Assembly (NCBI RefSeq): GCF_000332495.1
Contig: NZ_AOGW02000010.1
Location: 124,001 to 188,000, forward strand
DNA: 64,000 nucleotides
Source: Leptospira terpstrae serovar Hualin str. LT 11-33 = ATCC 700639
GTDB taxonomy: Bacteria > Spirochaetota > Leptospiria > Leptospirales > Leptospiraceae
Direction of reading: 5' to 3'
Of the stretch, positions 36,729 to 45,016 are shown piece by piece (the first letter of the stretch is position 1; every line of letters starts with the position of its first letter). The notes under the pieces were generated by a model. That model made no database searches. It saw nothing but the letters and a program-made list of their open reading frames with translations, and was not told the DNA's origin. The position numbers were made by a program, and so were the translations under genes.

Positions 36729-36881
36729 ATGTTATCTTTAATTAAAGAATTTTTTGAGTTTTTGCTGGAACGTAAAAAGTTTTGGTTACTACCGATTATC
36801 TTCTTGTTAGTTTTATTGTCAGTTTTGTTAGTTATAACGCAGGGAAGTGCAATATCTCCCTTTATCTATACTTTATTTTAA
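36729..36881 (+). CDS. DUF5989 family small membrane protein (50 residues)
   Basis: This short gene encodes MLSLIKEFFEFLLERKKFW followed by one transmembrane helix (LLPIIFLLVLLSVLLVI) and a short tail. AAGGA lies about 7 nt before the ATG. The basic amphipathic start, single helix and position after SxtJ match DUF5989. Its function is unknown; it may hold the carbamoyltransferase complex at the membrane. Confidence 0.7.
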   Translation: MLSLIKEFFEFLLERKKFWLLPIIFLLVLLSVLLVITQGSAISPFIYTLF

Positions 36882-36918
36882 AATTATTCCTTTATTCAGT
36901 TTTCTGAAGATTATACAT

Positions 36919-37482
36919 ATGGAATCTAATTTTAAAACCTCAACTTCTAGTATAGATGATTTGTTGATAATACAGAGATTTTCTAGGGATGACTCGAGAG
37001 GTTTTTTCTCGAAAATTTTCAATTTCGAAGATTTTGAGCAACTTGGATTAGATTTTCAAGTAGTTCAAATTAACCAATCTTTAACAAAAAAAAAAGGATC
37101 TGTTCGGGGACTTCATTTCCAATTTCCCCCGGCTGCTGAAACAAAAATGGTAAGTTGTATTCGTGGTGAAGTTTTTGACGTGGCCTTAGACTTGCGAAAA
37201 GGATCTAAATCTTTTTTAGGTTGGCATGGTGAGGTATTGTCAGAAAAGAATTTTAAAAGTCTTTTGATTCCAAAAGGATTTGCTCACGGATTTCAAACTT
37301 TAACGGATGATTGCGAAATGTTATATTTACACACTGAAAAATATTCTCCTGAATTGGAAGGGGCTTTAAATGTTAATGATCCAGCCATTAAAATTCAATG
37401 GCCATTAGAGATAAGTCAAATATCGGAAAGAGATAAACAGCATCCTTATATAACTCAAGAATTTAAAGGAGTTTTGGTATGA
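36919..37482 (+). CDS. RmlC-like NDP-4-keto-6-deoxyhexose 3,5-epimerase
   Basis: With the ATG at 36919 the protein has 187 residues, the usual RmlC length; the frame is open further upstream but that part is not RmlC-like. Cupin features are DSRGFFSKIF, RGLHFQFPP (catalytic His), CIRGEVFDVALDLRKGS and PKGFAHGFQTL. It epimerises 4-keto-6-deoxy sugars at C3 and/or C5. No rfbD lies next to it, and the neighbours are CDP-sugar and C-methylation genes. The substrate is therefore more likely the CDP-4-keto-6-deoxyglucose branch than dTDP-rhamnose. Its stop overlaps the next start in an ATGA. Confidence 0.8.
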   Translation: MESNFKTSTSSIDDLLIIQRFSRDDSRGFFSKIFNFEDFEQLGLDFQVVQINQSLTKKKGSVRGLHFQFPPAAETKMVSCIRGEVFDVALDLRKGSKSFLGWHGEVLSEKNFKSLLIPKGFAHGFQTLTDDCEMLYLHTEKYSPELEGALNVNDPAIKIQWPLEISQISERDKQHPYITQEFKGVLV

Positions 37483-38705
37483 AATGCAGGCATTGTGAAT
37501 CAAACCTTACTCTCTCTTTGATTGATTTAGGAACTTCGCCTCCTTCCAATGCATATTTGACAGAAGCAAAACTTCATGAACCTGAAAAGTGGTTTCCACT
37601 TAGAGTTTTGGTTTGCGAAAACTGTTGGTTAGTCCAAACAGAAGACTTTGCAAGTGCCAATGAATTGTTTGATTCCGAATATGCTTATTTTAGTGGTTAT
37701 TCTAGCAGTTGGTTGGAACATGCTAAAAATTATGTAACTCAAATGATTTCTCGTTTTAATTTAAATAAAGAAAGTCATGTAGTTGAGATTGCTGCCAATG
37801 ACGGATATTTATTACAATATGTAAAGGCTCATGATATTCCTTGCACCGGAATCGAACCTACAACCAGTACAGCTAATGCAGCTAGAGAAAAAGGAATCGA
37901 TATTGTAGAGGATTTTTTTGGAGTTAAGTTGGCAAAAGAACTGGTAACAAAGGGTAAACAGGCTGATTTGACGGCTGCAAATAACGTACTCGCCCATGTT
38001 CCGGATATAAATGACTTTGTTTCAGGGTTTTCTATACTACTAAAACCAGATGGCATTTCTACTTTTGAGTTTCCACATCTAATGAGACTTGTGAACGAAA
38101 ATCAGTTCGATACTATTTATCATGAACATTTTTCTTATCTTTCATTCATTGCTGTAAATCGAATATTTTCTGCAAATGGTCTAAATATATTTGATGTTGA
38201 AGAATTGCCAACCCATGGAGGCAGTTTGAGAATCTTTGCCCAACGAAGTGATACTGGCAAAAGGGTTGTAAGTGAAAGAGTCGCTGAGTTATTAAAAAAA
38301 GAACAAAATTTACAAATGAACTCTGCTTCTTATTATCATGGTCTACAGCTAAAAGCAGAAAAAGTTAAAGATGATTTGCTGGAATTTTTAATAAAAGCAA
38401 AGAAGCAGGGCAAAAAAGTTGCAGCTTATGGTGCAGCGGCGAAAGGGAACACGTTATTAAATTTTGCTGGAATTCGGCATGATTTAATTTCTTTCGTTGT
38501 AGATAAAAACCCTTCCAAACAGGGAAAATACCTTCCCGGTAGTCGGATTCCCATTGTGGATGAAGAGGTTTTAAAATCTGTAAAACCTGATTATGTAATC
38601 ATATTACCTTGGAATTTGAAAAGCGAAGTAATTCAACAGCTTAATGCTTCCGGAGAAGGAACGCATCAGTATGTGATAGCTATTCCAGATTTAACCATTT
38701 CTTAA
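37479..38705 (+). CDS. NDP-hexose C-methyltransferase (TylC3/EvaC-like)
   Basis: This SAM-dependent methyltransferase of 408 residues has the three-part form of sugar C-methyltransferases. An N-terminal zinc site is C3/C6 (CRHC) with a second CxxC (CENC). A SAM Rossmann domain begins VVEIAANDGYLLQY, and a C-terminal domain contains AAYGAAAKGNTLLNF. Characterised relatives methylate C3 of 4-keto-6-deoxy sugars to give branched-chain sugars. Together with RfbF, RfbG and the epimerase it suggests a CDP-linked 3-C-methyl-6-deoxyhexose. The exact position methylated is inferred. Confidence 0.85.
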   Translation: MKCRHCESNLTLSLIDLGTSPPSNAYLTEAKLHEPEKWFPLRVLVCENCWLVQTEDFASANELFDSEYAYFSGYSSSWLEHAKNYVTQMISRFNLNKESHVVEIAANDGYLLQYVKAHDIPCTGIEPTTSTANAAREKGIDIVEDFFGVKLAKELVTKGKQADLTAANNVLAHVPDINDFVSGFSILLKPDGISTFEFPHLMRLVNENQFDTIYHEHFSYLSFIAVNRIFSANGLNIFDVEELPTHGGSLRIFAQRSDTGKRVVSERVAELLKKEQNLQMNSASYYHGLQLKAEKVKDDLLEFLIKAKKQGKKVAAYGAAAKGNTLLNFAGIRHDLISFVVDKNPSKQGKYLPGSRIPIVDEEVLKSVKPDYVIILPWNLKSEVIQQLNASGEGTHQYVIAIPDLTIS

Positions 38706-38828
38706 ATCATTTTGCATGAATGATAGAGGTAGTAAATTGACTTGCATAACTCTATCTTTAATGGGTTAGTTCAAAGACTATCAAAGGATATTTTTTTCTA
38801 TTTATAGATCAATAGGAGGTTTTATAAA

Positions 38829-39776
38829 GTGAAAGTTTTAACAATTCTCATTCCCGTTTTAAATGAAGAAATAAATCTACCTATTCTATATTCTCGTTTA
38901 ACTAAAGTTCTTGTTGGTTTGAAAAAAAGAATACGAGCAGAAGTAATTATTCTAGATAATTGTAGTGAGGATAGCACCCCTTCAATTGCAAAGGAAATCT
39001 GTAGCAAAGACTCAAAATGGAAGTATGTACGTTATTCTCGAAATTTTGGTTATCACGGTTCGCTTGCTGGTGGTTTTGATTTATCAACGGGTGATGCTTT
39101 GATAGTTTTGGCAGGTGATCTTCAAGAACCTCCAGAATTGATCCCTCAAATGGTAGATTATTGGGAAGAAGGCTACGATGTAGTATATGGAGTTCTAGAA
39201 GAGAGAAATGACTCTAACCTAATTAAAACTTTAGGTGCCAAAATCTTTTATCAACTGATTTATTTTATGAGTGATTCGAAACTTCCTATTTCGGCAACGG
39301 ATTTTAGATTGATTAGTCGGCGAGTTGTAAACGCCGTTAATTCCATGCGTGAGCCTGATAGGTATTTGCGCGGTTTGGTGCATTGGGTAGGTTTTAAACA
39401 AATTCCCTTTAAATACAGTAGAGATAAAAGAATCCATGGAAAATCCATTGCCGGTATTTGGTATTCGACGAAGTGGGCATTTAATGCTATGATGTGTTTT
39501 TCGCATTTACCCTTGCGAGCAGTTGCATATTTTGGATTGTTCACAATGTTAGGTACAGCGGTTGCTTCTATGTATTTTATTTTTGTCCGTTTTTTTCCGC
39601 CTGCTTGGATGCCGGTTCCTCCGACTGGGACTACTGCAATTATCTTAATACTTTTATTCGCTATTGGTATAAATTCGATTTTTCTTGGAATTATGGGTGA
39701 ATATGTTGGAAGGATTTATAACCAGGGAAAAGAGAGACCATTGTATATAGTGGATGAGAAAATAAATTTTAAATAA
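38829..39776 (+). CDS. GtrB/DPM1-like polyprenyl-phosphate glycosyltransferase
   Basis: The GTG start at 38829 is fixed by a perfect AGGAGG at 38814-38819. The 315-residue protein has a GT2 domain (ILIPVLNEE, LDNCSEDST, VLAGDLQEPPEL carrying the Asp-x-Asp-like metal site) and two C-terminal transmembrane helices ending in IMGEYVGRIY. Such enzymes load a sugar onto undecaprenyl phosphate. The sugar is then flipped and used by a GT-C enzyme in the periplasm. No GtrA flippase gene is recognised in the window. Confidence 0.88.
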   Translation: MKVLTILIPVLNEEINLPILYSRLTKVLVGLKKRIRAEVIILDNCSEDSTPSIAKEICSKDSKWKYVRYSRNFGYHGSLAGGFDLSTGDALIVLAGDLQEPPELIPQMVDYWEEGYDVVYGVLEERNDSNLIKTLGAKIFYQLIYFMSDSKLPISATDFRLISRRVVNAVNSMREPDRYLRGLVHWVGFKQIPFKYSRDKRIHGKSIAGIWYSTKWAFNAMMCFSHLPLRAVAYFGLFTMLGTAVASMYFIFVRFFPPAWMPVPPTGTTAIILILLFAIGINSIFLGIMGEYVGRIYNQGKERPLYIVDEKINFK

Positions 39777-39777
39777 T

Positions 39778-40596
39778 ATGAATCCGTTTGAAGGATCTCA
39801 AGTTTTTACAGTTATTGGAGCAAATGGATTTATAGGTTCTCATTTGGTTAACTACTTACGTAGTTTGGGGCATATTTGCAATGTTCCTGCAAGGGACGAT
39901 CATACAATATTTACCCAACCATTATCAAACGTGATCTATTGTGCAGGTATAACATCTGATTTTAGAACTCGCCCTTTTGATACGATTGAAGCACATGTTT
40001 CCTTATTAAGCAAAATTCTAGAGCTGTGTGACTTTCAATCTTTGGTTTATCTTTCCTCAACTCGTATATACATTCATTCAGAATCAACTAATGAAAATTC
40101 ACCTATTTTGACTAAAGTGAATGAACCTGAAGATCTATTTAATCTTTCGAAGCTTTTAGGGGAATCGATTTGTTTGAATTCAGGACGTAAGAATGTTCGA
40201 AGTGTTCGTTTATCTAACGTGTTAGGCGCTGACTTCCAATCTGGTAATTTCGTAATTTCACTTTTTCGGGAAGCAAAGGCGACAGGAAAAATAAATCTTT
40301 TTACAACTTTGGATTCTGAAAAGGATTATATACATATTCAAGATGTATTAGAGCTGCTGCTTCAAATTTCATTAAAAGGAAAACAATCTATTTACAATGT
40401 AGCTTCAGGGCAAAATCAAACCAATCGAGTCATTTTGGAAAAAATCCGTGAAATTATGCCTTTTGAAATTCATATTAGTGAAACCGCGAGAAAGATAAAA
40501 TTTAAACCAATTGAAATTCAACAAATTGAGAATGAGTTTAATTTCTTTCCAAGATCGATACTTGATTTAATTCCAGAACTAGCAAGCCAGTTCTGA
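39778..40596 (+). CDS. NAD-dependent epimerase/dehydratase lacking the catalytic Tyr
   Basis: This 272-residue extended SDR has an N-terminal VIGANGFIGSHLV and SSTRIY. The expected YxxxK reads F-N-L-S-K (in DLFNLSKLLGE), so the proton-donating Tyr is Phe while the Lys is kept. It follows the GtrB-like gene by 1 bp. It could be a C4 reductase finishing the CDP-branched sugar, using another acid, or a catalytically impaired protein. Confidence 0.75.
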   Translation: MNPFEGSQVFTVIGANGFIGSHLVNYLRSLGHICNVPARDDHTIFTQPLSNVIYCAGITSDFRTRPFDTIEAHVSLLSKILELCDFQSLVYLSSTRIYIHSESTNENSPILTKVNEPEDLFNLSKLLGESICLNSGRKNVRSVRLSNVLGADFQSGNFVISLFREAKATGKINLFTTLDSEKDYIHIQDVLELLLQISLKGKQSIYNVASGQNQTNRVILEKIREIMPFEIHISETARKIKFKPIEIQQIENEFNFFPRSILDLIPELASQF

Positions 40597-40639
40597 GGGG
40601 ATTTGTAATTGTAATGTTTAGTTCAATCTGGTGGTGCAC

Positions 40640-41725
40640 ATGAAAGAGCAAAAAAAATACGCATTCGTTGATGCACTTCGGGGAATTGCAATACTTGGGG
40701 TAATACTTCCACATATAGAAAATACAGGTGTATTTGGTGTTATTGGACAGTATGGTGTACAATTGTTTTTTGTATTAAGTGCTTTCACTTTGTTTTTATC
40801 ATTGGATGTTAAATTTAAAGTTGAGCGAAACCCGATTCGAAATTTTTTTATAAGACGTTTTTTTAGAATCGCTCCTGCATTTTATTTAGCTGCATTTTTC
40901 TATCTTATCAAAAATGGATTAGGAGCAACATTTTGGGCGCCTGATGGAATTCATATCTGGCAAATTATTTCTACATTAGGGTTTGTTCATGGTTGGCACC
41001 CTGCATCCATCAATAGCATAGTTCCTGGTGGCTGGTCAATCGCCACTGAGTTTATGTTTTATCTTTTTGTTCCTTGGTGCTATATTCATTTAAAAGAAAA
41101 GTACCAAGCCATTTCATTATCATTCCTTTTGCTATTTTTTGGATTATATTTGAATGGTCTATCGTTTGCTAAAGTTTCCTCTCTTTATCCCGGTAAGGAC
41201 GCATTAATAAATTATTTTTTTCAATTATGGTTTCCGGCTCAAGTTTGTGTTTTCCCTTTGGGATTTTTTCTGTATTTCTTATTTAAAGATAAAAAAGATA
41301 CAACTAAAAATTACAAACCAGAAGCTCTTCGATGGTTACTAATATCTATTTTCTTATGGTTAGCTTTTACTGGTGGCGGGTATGTTTATCTGTTACCAAA
41401 TTTTATGTATGGTTTGTCTTTTGTTCTTTTTTCATACTCATTGTCACTTTACCCATTTAGATTTTTCGTTAATACTCTCACTTGTTATTTTGGTAAATTG
41501 AGTTTTAGTATGTATCTCTTCCATTTTGCAGTCATTGGCATAGTGAAAGATTATATAATACCTTTAATTGCTTCGAGCAACCAAACTCACATTGCTATTA
41601 TTTTCTATCTATCTGTTTTGGTCATTACTACCGGTGTTGCTACAATTACTTTCTATTTAATCGAACAACCTGGCCAGACTATTGGTAGAAAAATTATCGA
41701 ATATTTTGAGACAAAAGAAAAATAA
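40640..41725 (+). CDS. Acyltransferase 3 family membrane protein
   Basis: With the ATG at 40640 (a GTG at 40631 is possible) this is a 361-residue, roughly ten-helix AT3 protein. FVDALRGIAILGVILPH carries the conserved His, then GVQLFFVLSAFTLFL and FIRRFFRIAPAFYLAAF. There is no attached SGNH domain, unlike the protein at 18.0-20.1 kb. It probably carries acetyl or another acyl group across the membrane for O-acylation of the polysaccharide. The nearby SGNH gene at 43.9 kb is a possible partner. Confidence 0.85.
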   Translation: MKEQKKYAFVDALRGIAILGVILPHIENTGVFGVIGQYGVQLFFVLSAFTLFLSLDVKFKVERNPIRNFFIRRFFRIAPAFYLAAFFYLIKNGLGATFWAPDGIHIWQIISTLGFVHGWHPASINSIVPGGWSIATEFMFYLFVPWCYIHLKEKYQAISLSFLLLFFGLYLNGLSFAKVSSLYPGKDALINYFFQLWFPAQVCVFPLGFFLYFLFKDKKDTTKNYKPEALRWLLISIFLWLAFTGGGYVYLLPNFMYGLSFVLFSYSLSLYPFRFFVNTLTCYFGKLSFSMYLFHFAVIGIVKDYIIPLIASSNQTHIAIIFYLSVLVITTGVATITFYLIEQPGQTIGRKIIEYFETKEK

Positions 41726-41886
41726 CTTCGATTTTTTTATATAACTATTTATTTACTTTATACATGCTAAATCAGCAAGAATGATATTTGGTCAAAAGAA
41801 ACTGTTGTTTAAGTTGGCTAAAATAAATATTTATATTTCATTTCGCTTTCATGTTGTACTAAGTTAAAATAAAAATATTGGAATCA

Positions 41887-43842
41887 ATGAGCATTATGCA
41901 GAATAGAACTAATCTATGGTTAAATTTGTTAACCTTTATATTTACTGTCGCGTTTAACTATGTATTTTTATTCAATTTGAATATCGACCAATCAAATAGG
42001 GCTATCTCATTAGAGTTTGTAGTTTTCTCTATCCTTGTTTGCTTGATTTATTTCAGTTTAAAACTATCTTTGAAAAACTCAGGTTCTTCGATCGTCTCAT
42101 TGTTTGTTTTATTGATAATTATTTCGTATATTCCTGGGATCGCTATTTTTCGATTAGGGTTTTTGGTTTTGACTCCTATCGTGTTTTTATGGATAGGACG
42201 ACAACATTTAACTAATGTAATAGTTCAGCTAAAGTATACTCCTAAGACTTTTATTTTTATATCTTTAGTTATGTCTGTTATATTCGCTTCTTTTTTAGTC
42301 GAAAGTCAGGCGAGTAATGTAGTCGATCCATTGATTGAAAAGAAAGTTCAGCAATTAGTTTTAAATCCGGATACACTTTATCACGCCTCAGTTTCGGAGA
42401 ACCTACGAAATTACGGTGTTGCTTCAACAGGTATGCATGGTTTAAACCCGGTATATTATCATATTTTCTCTCATTTTCTATTTTCACGTATTTCCATCAT
42501 AATGGAGGTCCCGGCTTATATTGTTTATGGATTTGGGTCGGTCTTGTTTTTTGGGCCTTTGTTATTATTGTTTTTGTTGGAGGTGAGTCAGGAGTTTGCA
42601 AAAGGCTGGAATGGCTTGTTAAAAGTCATATTTGTTTTTCTTTCCTTAGCAGCAATATTAACCAAGCCGTTCGTTACAATTTTTGGATCTCATTTTTATT
42701 CAGAATCGTATTTAGTTAGTTTAATTTTTTTCGCTGCGTTTATGTCCGCTGTTGGTTCACTTTCTAATCGAAAAATTTCTGCCCAAATGTTTCTTCTAAT
42801 TCCACTTTGTTTGTTGTTTATTACGTTATCTAAAATTTCGGTCGGAGTAATTGCTTTTGCAATACTAGGAGTATTTTTAATTTTTCAAAAAAATTATCTT
42901 TCCTCTCGAGTTATAACATTTTTCGGAATTTCATTAATATTTTTTGTTATTGGTTATATTGGTTCCAAACCGCAGTCAGACATCAAAGGGTTAGAGGTTA
43001 GATTTGTTTGGAAGTTTTTTCAATCTCATTTTGCTTCGGAATTGTCTTTACCACAATTTATATTCTCTCATTTTATTTATTTTTGGTTAGTCGTGCCGAT
43101 CTCATTTTTGTTGTTATTGGCCAAAAAAATGACGAAAAACGAATTAATTCTTTCGTTAGCCTTTTTACTAGTTACTTTCATTGGATTTGTTGGATTAAAT
43201 ATAACGATTGATAGCTCTGGATATTATTTTTCTAATTTACATGCATTTTTTTCACTGTTTCTTGCTTCAGCGTTTTCAAAAAGACTGCCTAAAAAAATTG
43301 ATTTCACTCGCAAATATCCAATTTATGTTTCCTATCTGTTCTTTGTTTTTTTAATTTTTATCGTTCTAGTAGGAAATTTTTTGACTTCTCGGGCAAGGTC
43401 GAGTTTAAAAATAATTTCTGAAATAACAAAGGAAGTTAGAGATAACTCTTTCGATGATGGATATATTCAAATTTTAAAAGAAGTTCGAAAAATTCCGAGA
43501 AAGGATCTGTTGGTTTATATTCCAAAATCAGAGGTGAACTTTTGGAACAATCAATCAGATAATATTTCTCCCTGGAAACATCAACAATGTATCAAGATGC
43601 CTTTTTTTGTTCCGATGGTCTCTGGTAAACCTTCTTTATTTGGTTTACCAATGATGGAAGGTTCAAAGACACAATGTTATAATTTCGTAAGAGGCTACGA
43701 AGGTTACCCGCAACAGGTTTATAAAAAATCTCAGCAAATGGAACATCTGAAAAATGAATTATGTGATGAAACGATTCGGCTTGGTTTTAATGGATATGTA
43801 GAAATTCGCTATCCAAATTACATCATAAAAGAATGTAAATAA
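41887..43842 (+). CDS. Polytopic membrane protein, GT-C-like or polymerase
   Basis: The 651-residue protein has about 12 predicted transmembrane helices in the first 500 residues and a soluble C-terminal part of about 150 residues rich in charged residues. A DTLYHASVSENLRNYG segment after the fourth or fifth helix and YHIFSHFLF recall GT-C glycosyltransferases, whose acidic catalytic residue sits in an extracytoplasmic loop. An O-antigen polymerase or a periplasmic side-branch transferase are alternatives. The coding sequence is very AT-rich. A 161-bp AT-rich gap precedes it and may hold a promoter. Confidence 0.55.
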   Translation: MSIMQNRTNLWLNLLTFIFTVAFNYVFLFNLNIDQSNRAISLEFVVFSILVCLIYFSLKLSLKNSGSSIVSLFVLLIIISYIPGIAIFRLGFLVLTPIVFLWIGRQHLTNVIVQLKYTPKTFIFISLVMSVIFASFLVESQASNVVDPLIEKKVQQLVLNPDTLYHASVSENLRNYGVASTGMHGLNPVYYHIFSHFLFSRISIIMEVPAYIVYGFGSVLFFGPLLLLFLLEVSQEFAKGWNGLLKVIFVFLSLAAILTKPFVTIFGSHFYSESYLVSLIFFAAFMSAVGSLSNRKISAQMFLLIPLCLLFITLSKISVGVIAFAILGVFLIFQKNYLSSRVITFFGISLIFFVIGYIGSKPQSDIKGLEVRFVWKFFQSHFASELSLPQFIFSHFIYFWLVVPISFLLLLAKKMTKNELILSLAFLLVTFIGFVGLNITIDSSGYYFSNLHAFFSLFLASAFSKRLPKKIDFTRKYPIYVSYLFFVFLIFIVLVGNFLTSRARSSLKIISEITKEVRDNSFDDGYIQILKEVRKIPRKDLLVYIPKSEVNFWNNQSDNISPWKHQQCIKMPFFVPMVSGKPSLFGLPMMEGSKTQCYNFVRGYEGYPQQVYKKSQQMEHLKNELCDETIRLGFNGYVEIRYPNYIIKECK

Positions 43843-43935
43843 ATTAGCGGACGACTTTGTGAGTTGGATTGTATCATTCAGGTTTTTTAAGGCCTAAAAG
43901 ATCAATAGTTTGAATACTTATTTAAGGAGAATTAA

Positions 43936-44973
43936 ATGACTTCAAGGAAATCTTTATTTTATGCAATTATGTTTTTGTTATTAATTGCTGTTACAGTTCC
44001 GATACTGTATTTGGCAAATCAGTTGCTAAATCGTTATCGCATGCAAACTGCCGTTGTTAGGGAATTAAGTGTGGAACCCTCGCCAATGTATGTCGATGAT
44101 TTGGTTCTTGGATACAAAGCAATTCCTGGGGATTATAATCTTAAAATCAAATTATCTAATCTAAAGGAAGAACGGTCCTACAAGGTTAGGATCAATCAAG
44201 ATGCCACGAGATTTACAGGTGTTTCGAAAGATCATTTACCTGAACTTTGGATCTTTGGTTGTTCCTTCGTTTGGGGCCAGGGATTGAATGATGACGAAAC
44301 GATGGCTTATCTTGTCCAAAATAAAAGGCAAGATTTAAAAGTGATTAACTTTGGTGAGAATGGTTATGGTACTCACCATGCATTACTTCAAATAAAAGAA
44401 CTGATAAAGTCTAAACGAAGGCCAAAATATATAGCAATATCATATATCGACTGGCATTCTCAAAGAAATATTGCTGCAAAAGAATATGTTGGTGCTCTAA
44501 GGACTTTTGGCCCTTTTAGTGATAAGAACTTTTTTATTGAAAAACTGAATTCAATTCGTAATTCTATTTATTTTAAATTTGGCATTCCACCAAATCCTGA
44601 AGATGTACGTTTCCATTTTCCCCAAGCTTACCTTGATTCTGGTGAATTAAAAATTCGAACCATTCCTCTCTTGAAAGAACATGTTCCATTTGTGAAAAAC
44701 GAAGAGGAGTTTTTAATTACAGAGAAGATTTTTGACCAAATCTATGAAGAGGCCAAAAAACTAAATGTTACTCCAATAATTCTTCATATGTGGAGTTCGG
44801 GTGATTACCAAAAGGACCCAATGATAAAACATCTGAAAGATAAAGGCTTTATCTATGTTGATTCTTACCGTGATTACTCTAATCCAGAATTTAATATGCT
44901 TCCTTACGATGGTCACCCAAATCCTGAAGTAAACAAGTTTTATGCAAAGAAGCTTTTGGAAGCAATAAAATAA
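43936..44973 (+). CDS. Membrane-anchored SGNH/GDSL-like hydrolase
   Basis: The 345-residue protein has one N-terminal transmembrane anchor (AIMFLLLIAVTVPILYLA) and a periplasmic SGNH fold. FGCSFVWGQG puts the nucleophile at Ser110, NFGENGYGTHHALLQ forms the Gly/Asn region, and D325-G-H327-P is the Asp/His pair. AAGGAG lies ahead of the ATG. Such proteins act as esterases or as the transfer half of O-acetylation systems. Its place two genes after an AT3 protein suggests joint action on the O-antigen. Confidence 0.72.
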   Translation: MTSRKSLFYAIMFLLLIAVTVPILYLANQLLNRYRMQTAVVRELSVEPSPMYVDDLVLGYKAIPGDYNLKIKLSNLKEERSYKVRINQDATRFTGVSKDHLPELWIFGCSFVWGQGLNDDETMAYLVQNKRQDLKVINFGENGYGTHHALLQIKELIKSKRRPKYIAISYIDWHSQRNIAAKEYVGALRTFGPFSDKNFFIEKLNSIRNSIYFKFGIPPNPEDVRFHFPQAYLDSGELKIRTIPLLKEHVPFVKNEEEFLITEKIFDQIYEEAKKLNVTPIILHMWSSGDYQKDPMIKHLKDKGFIYVDSYRDYSNPEFNMLPYDGHPNPEVNKFYAKKLLEAIK

Positions 44974-45016
44974 TAAATCTACAGTTCTAATTTCAGTTAG
45001 GAACAACAGCAATTCT

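Noticed and set aside
36919..37482. Naming the RmlC-like gene rfbC for dTDP-rhamnose
   Set aside because: No rfbD is nearby and its neighbours are CDP-sugar and C-methylation genes, so the substrate is left open.
41726..41886. Internal promoter before the large polytopic membrane protein
   Set aside because: The gap is so AT-rich that many -10-like boxes occur, with no matching -35 at proper spacing.
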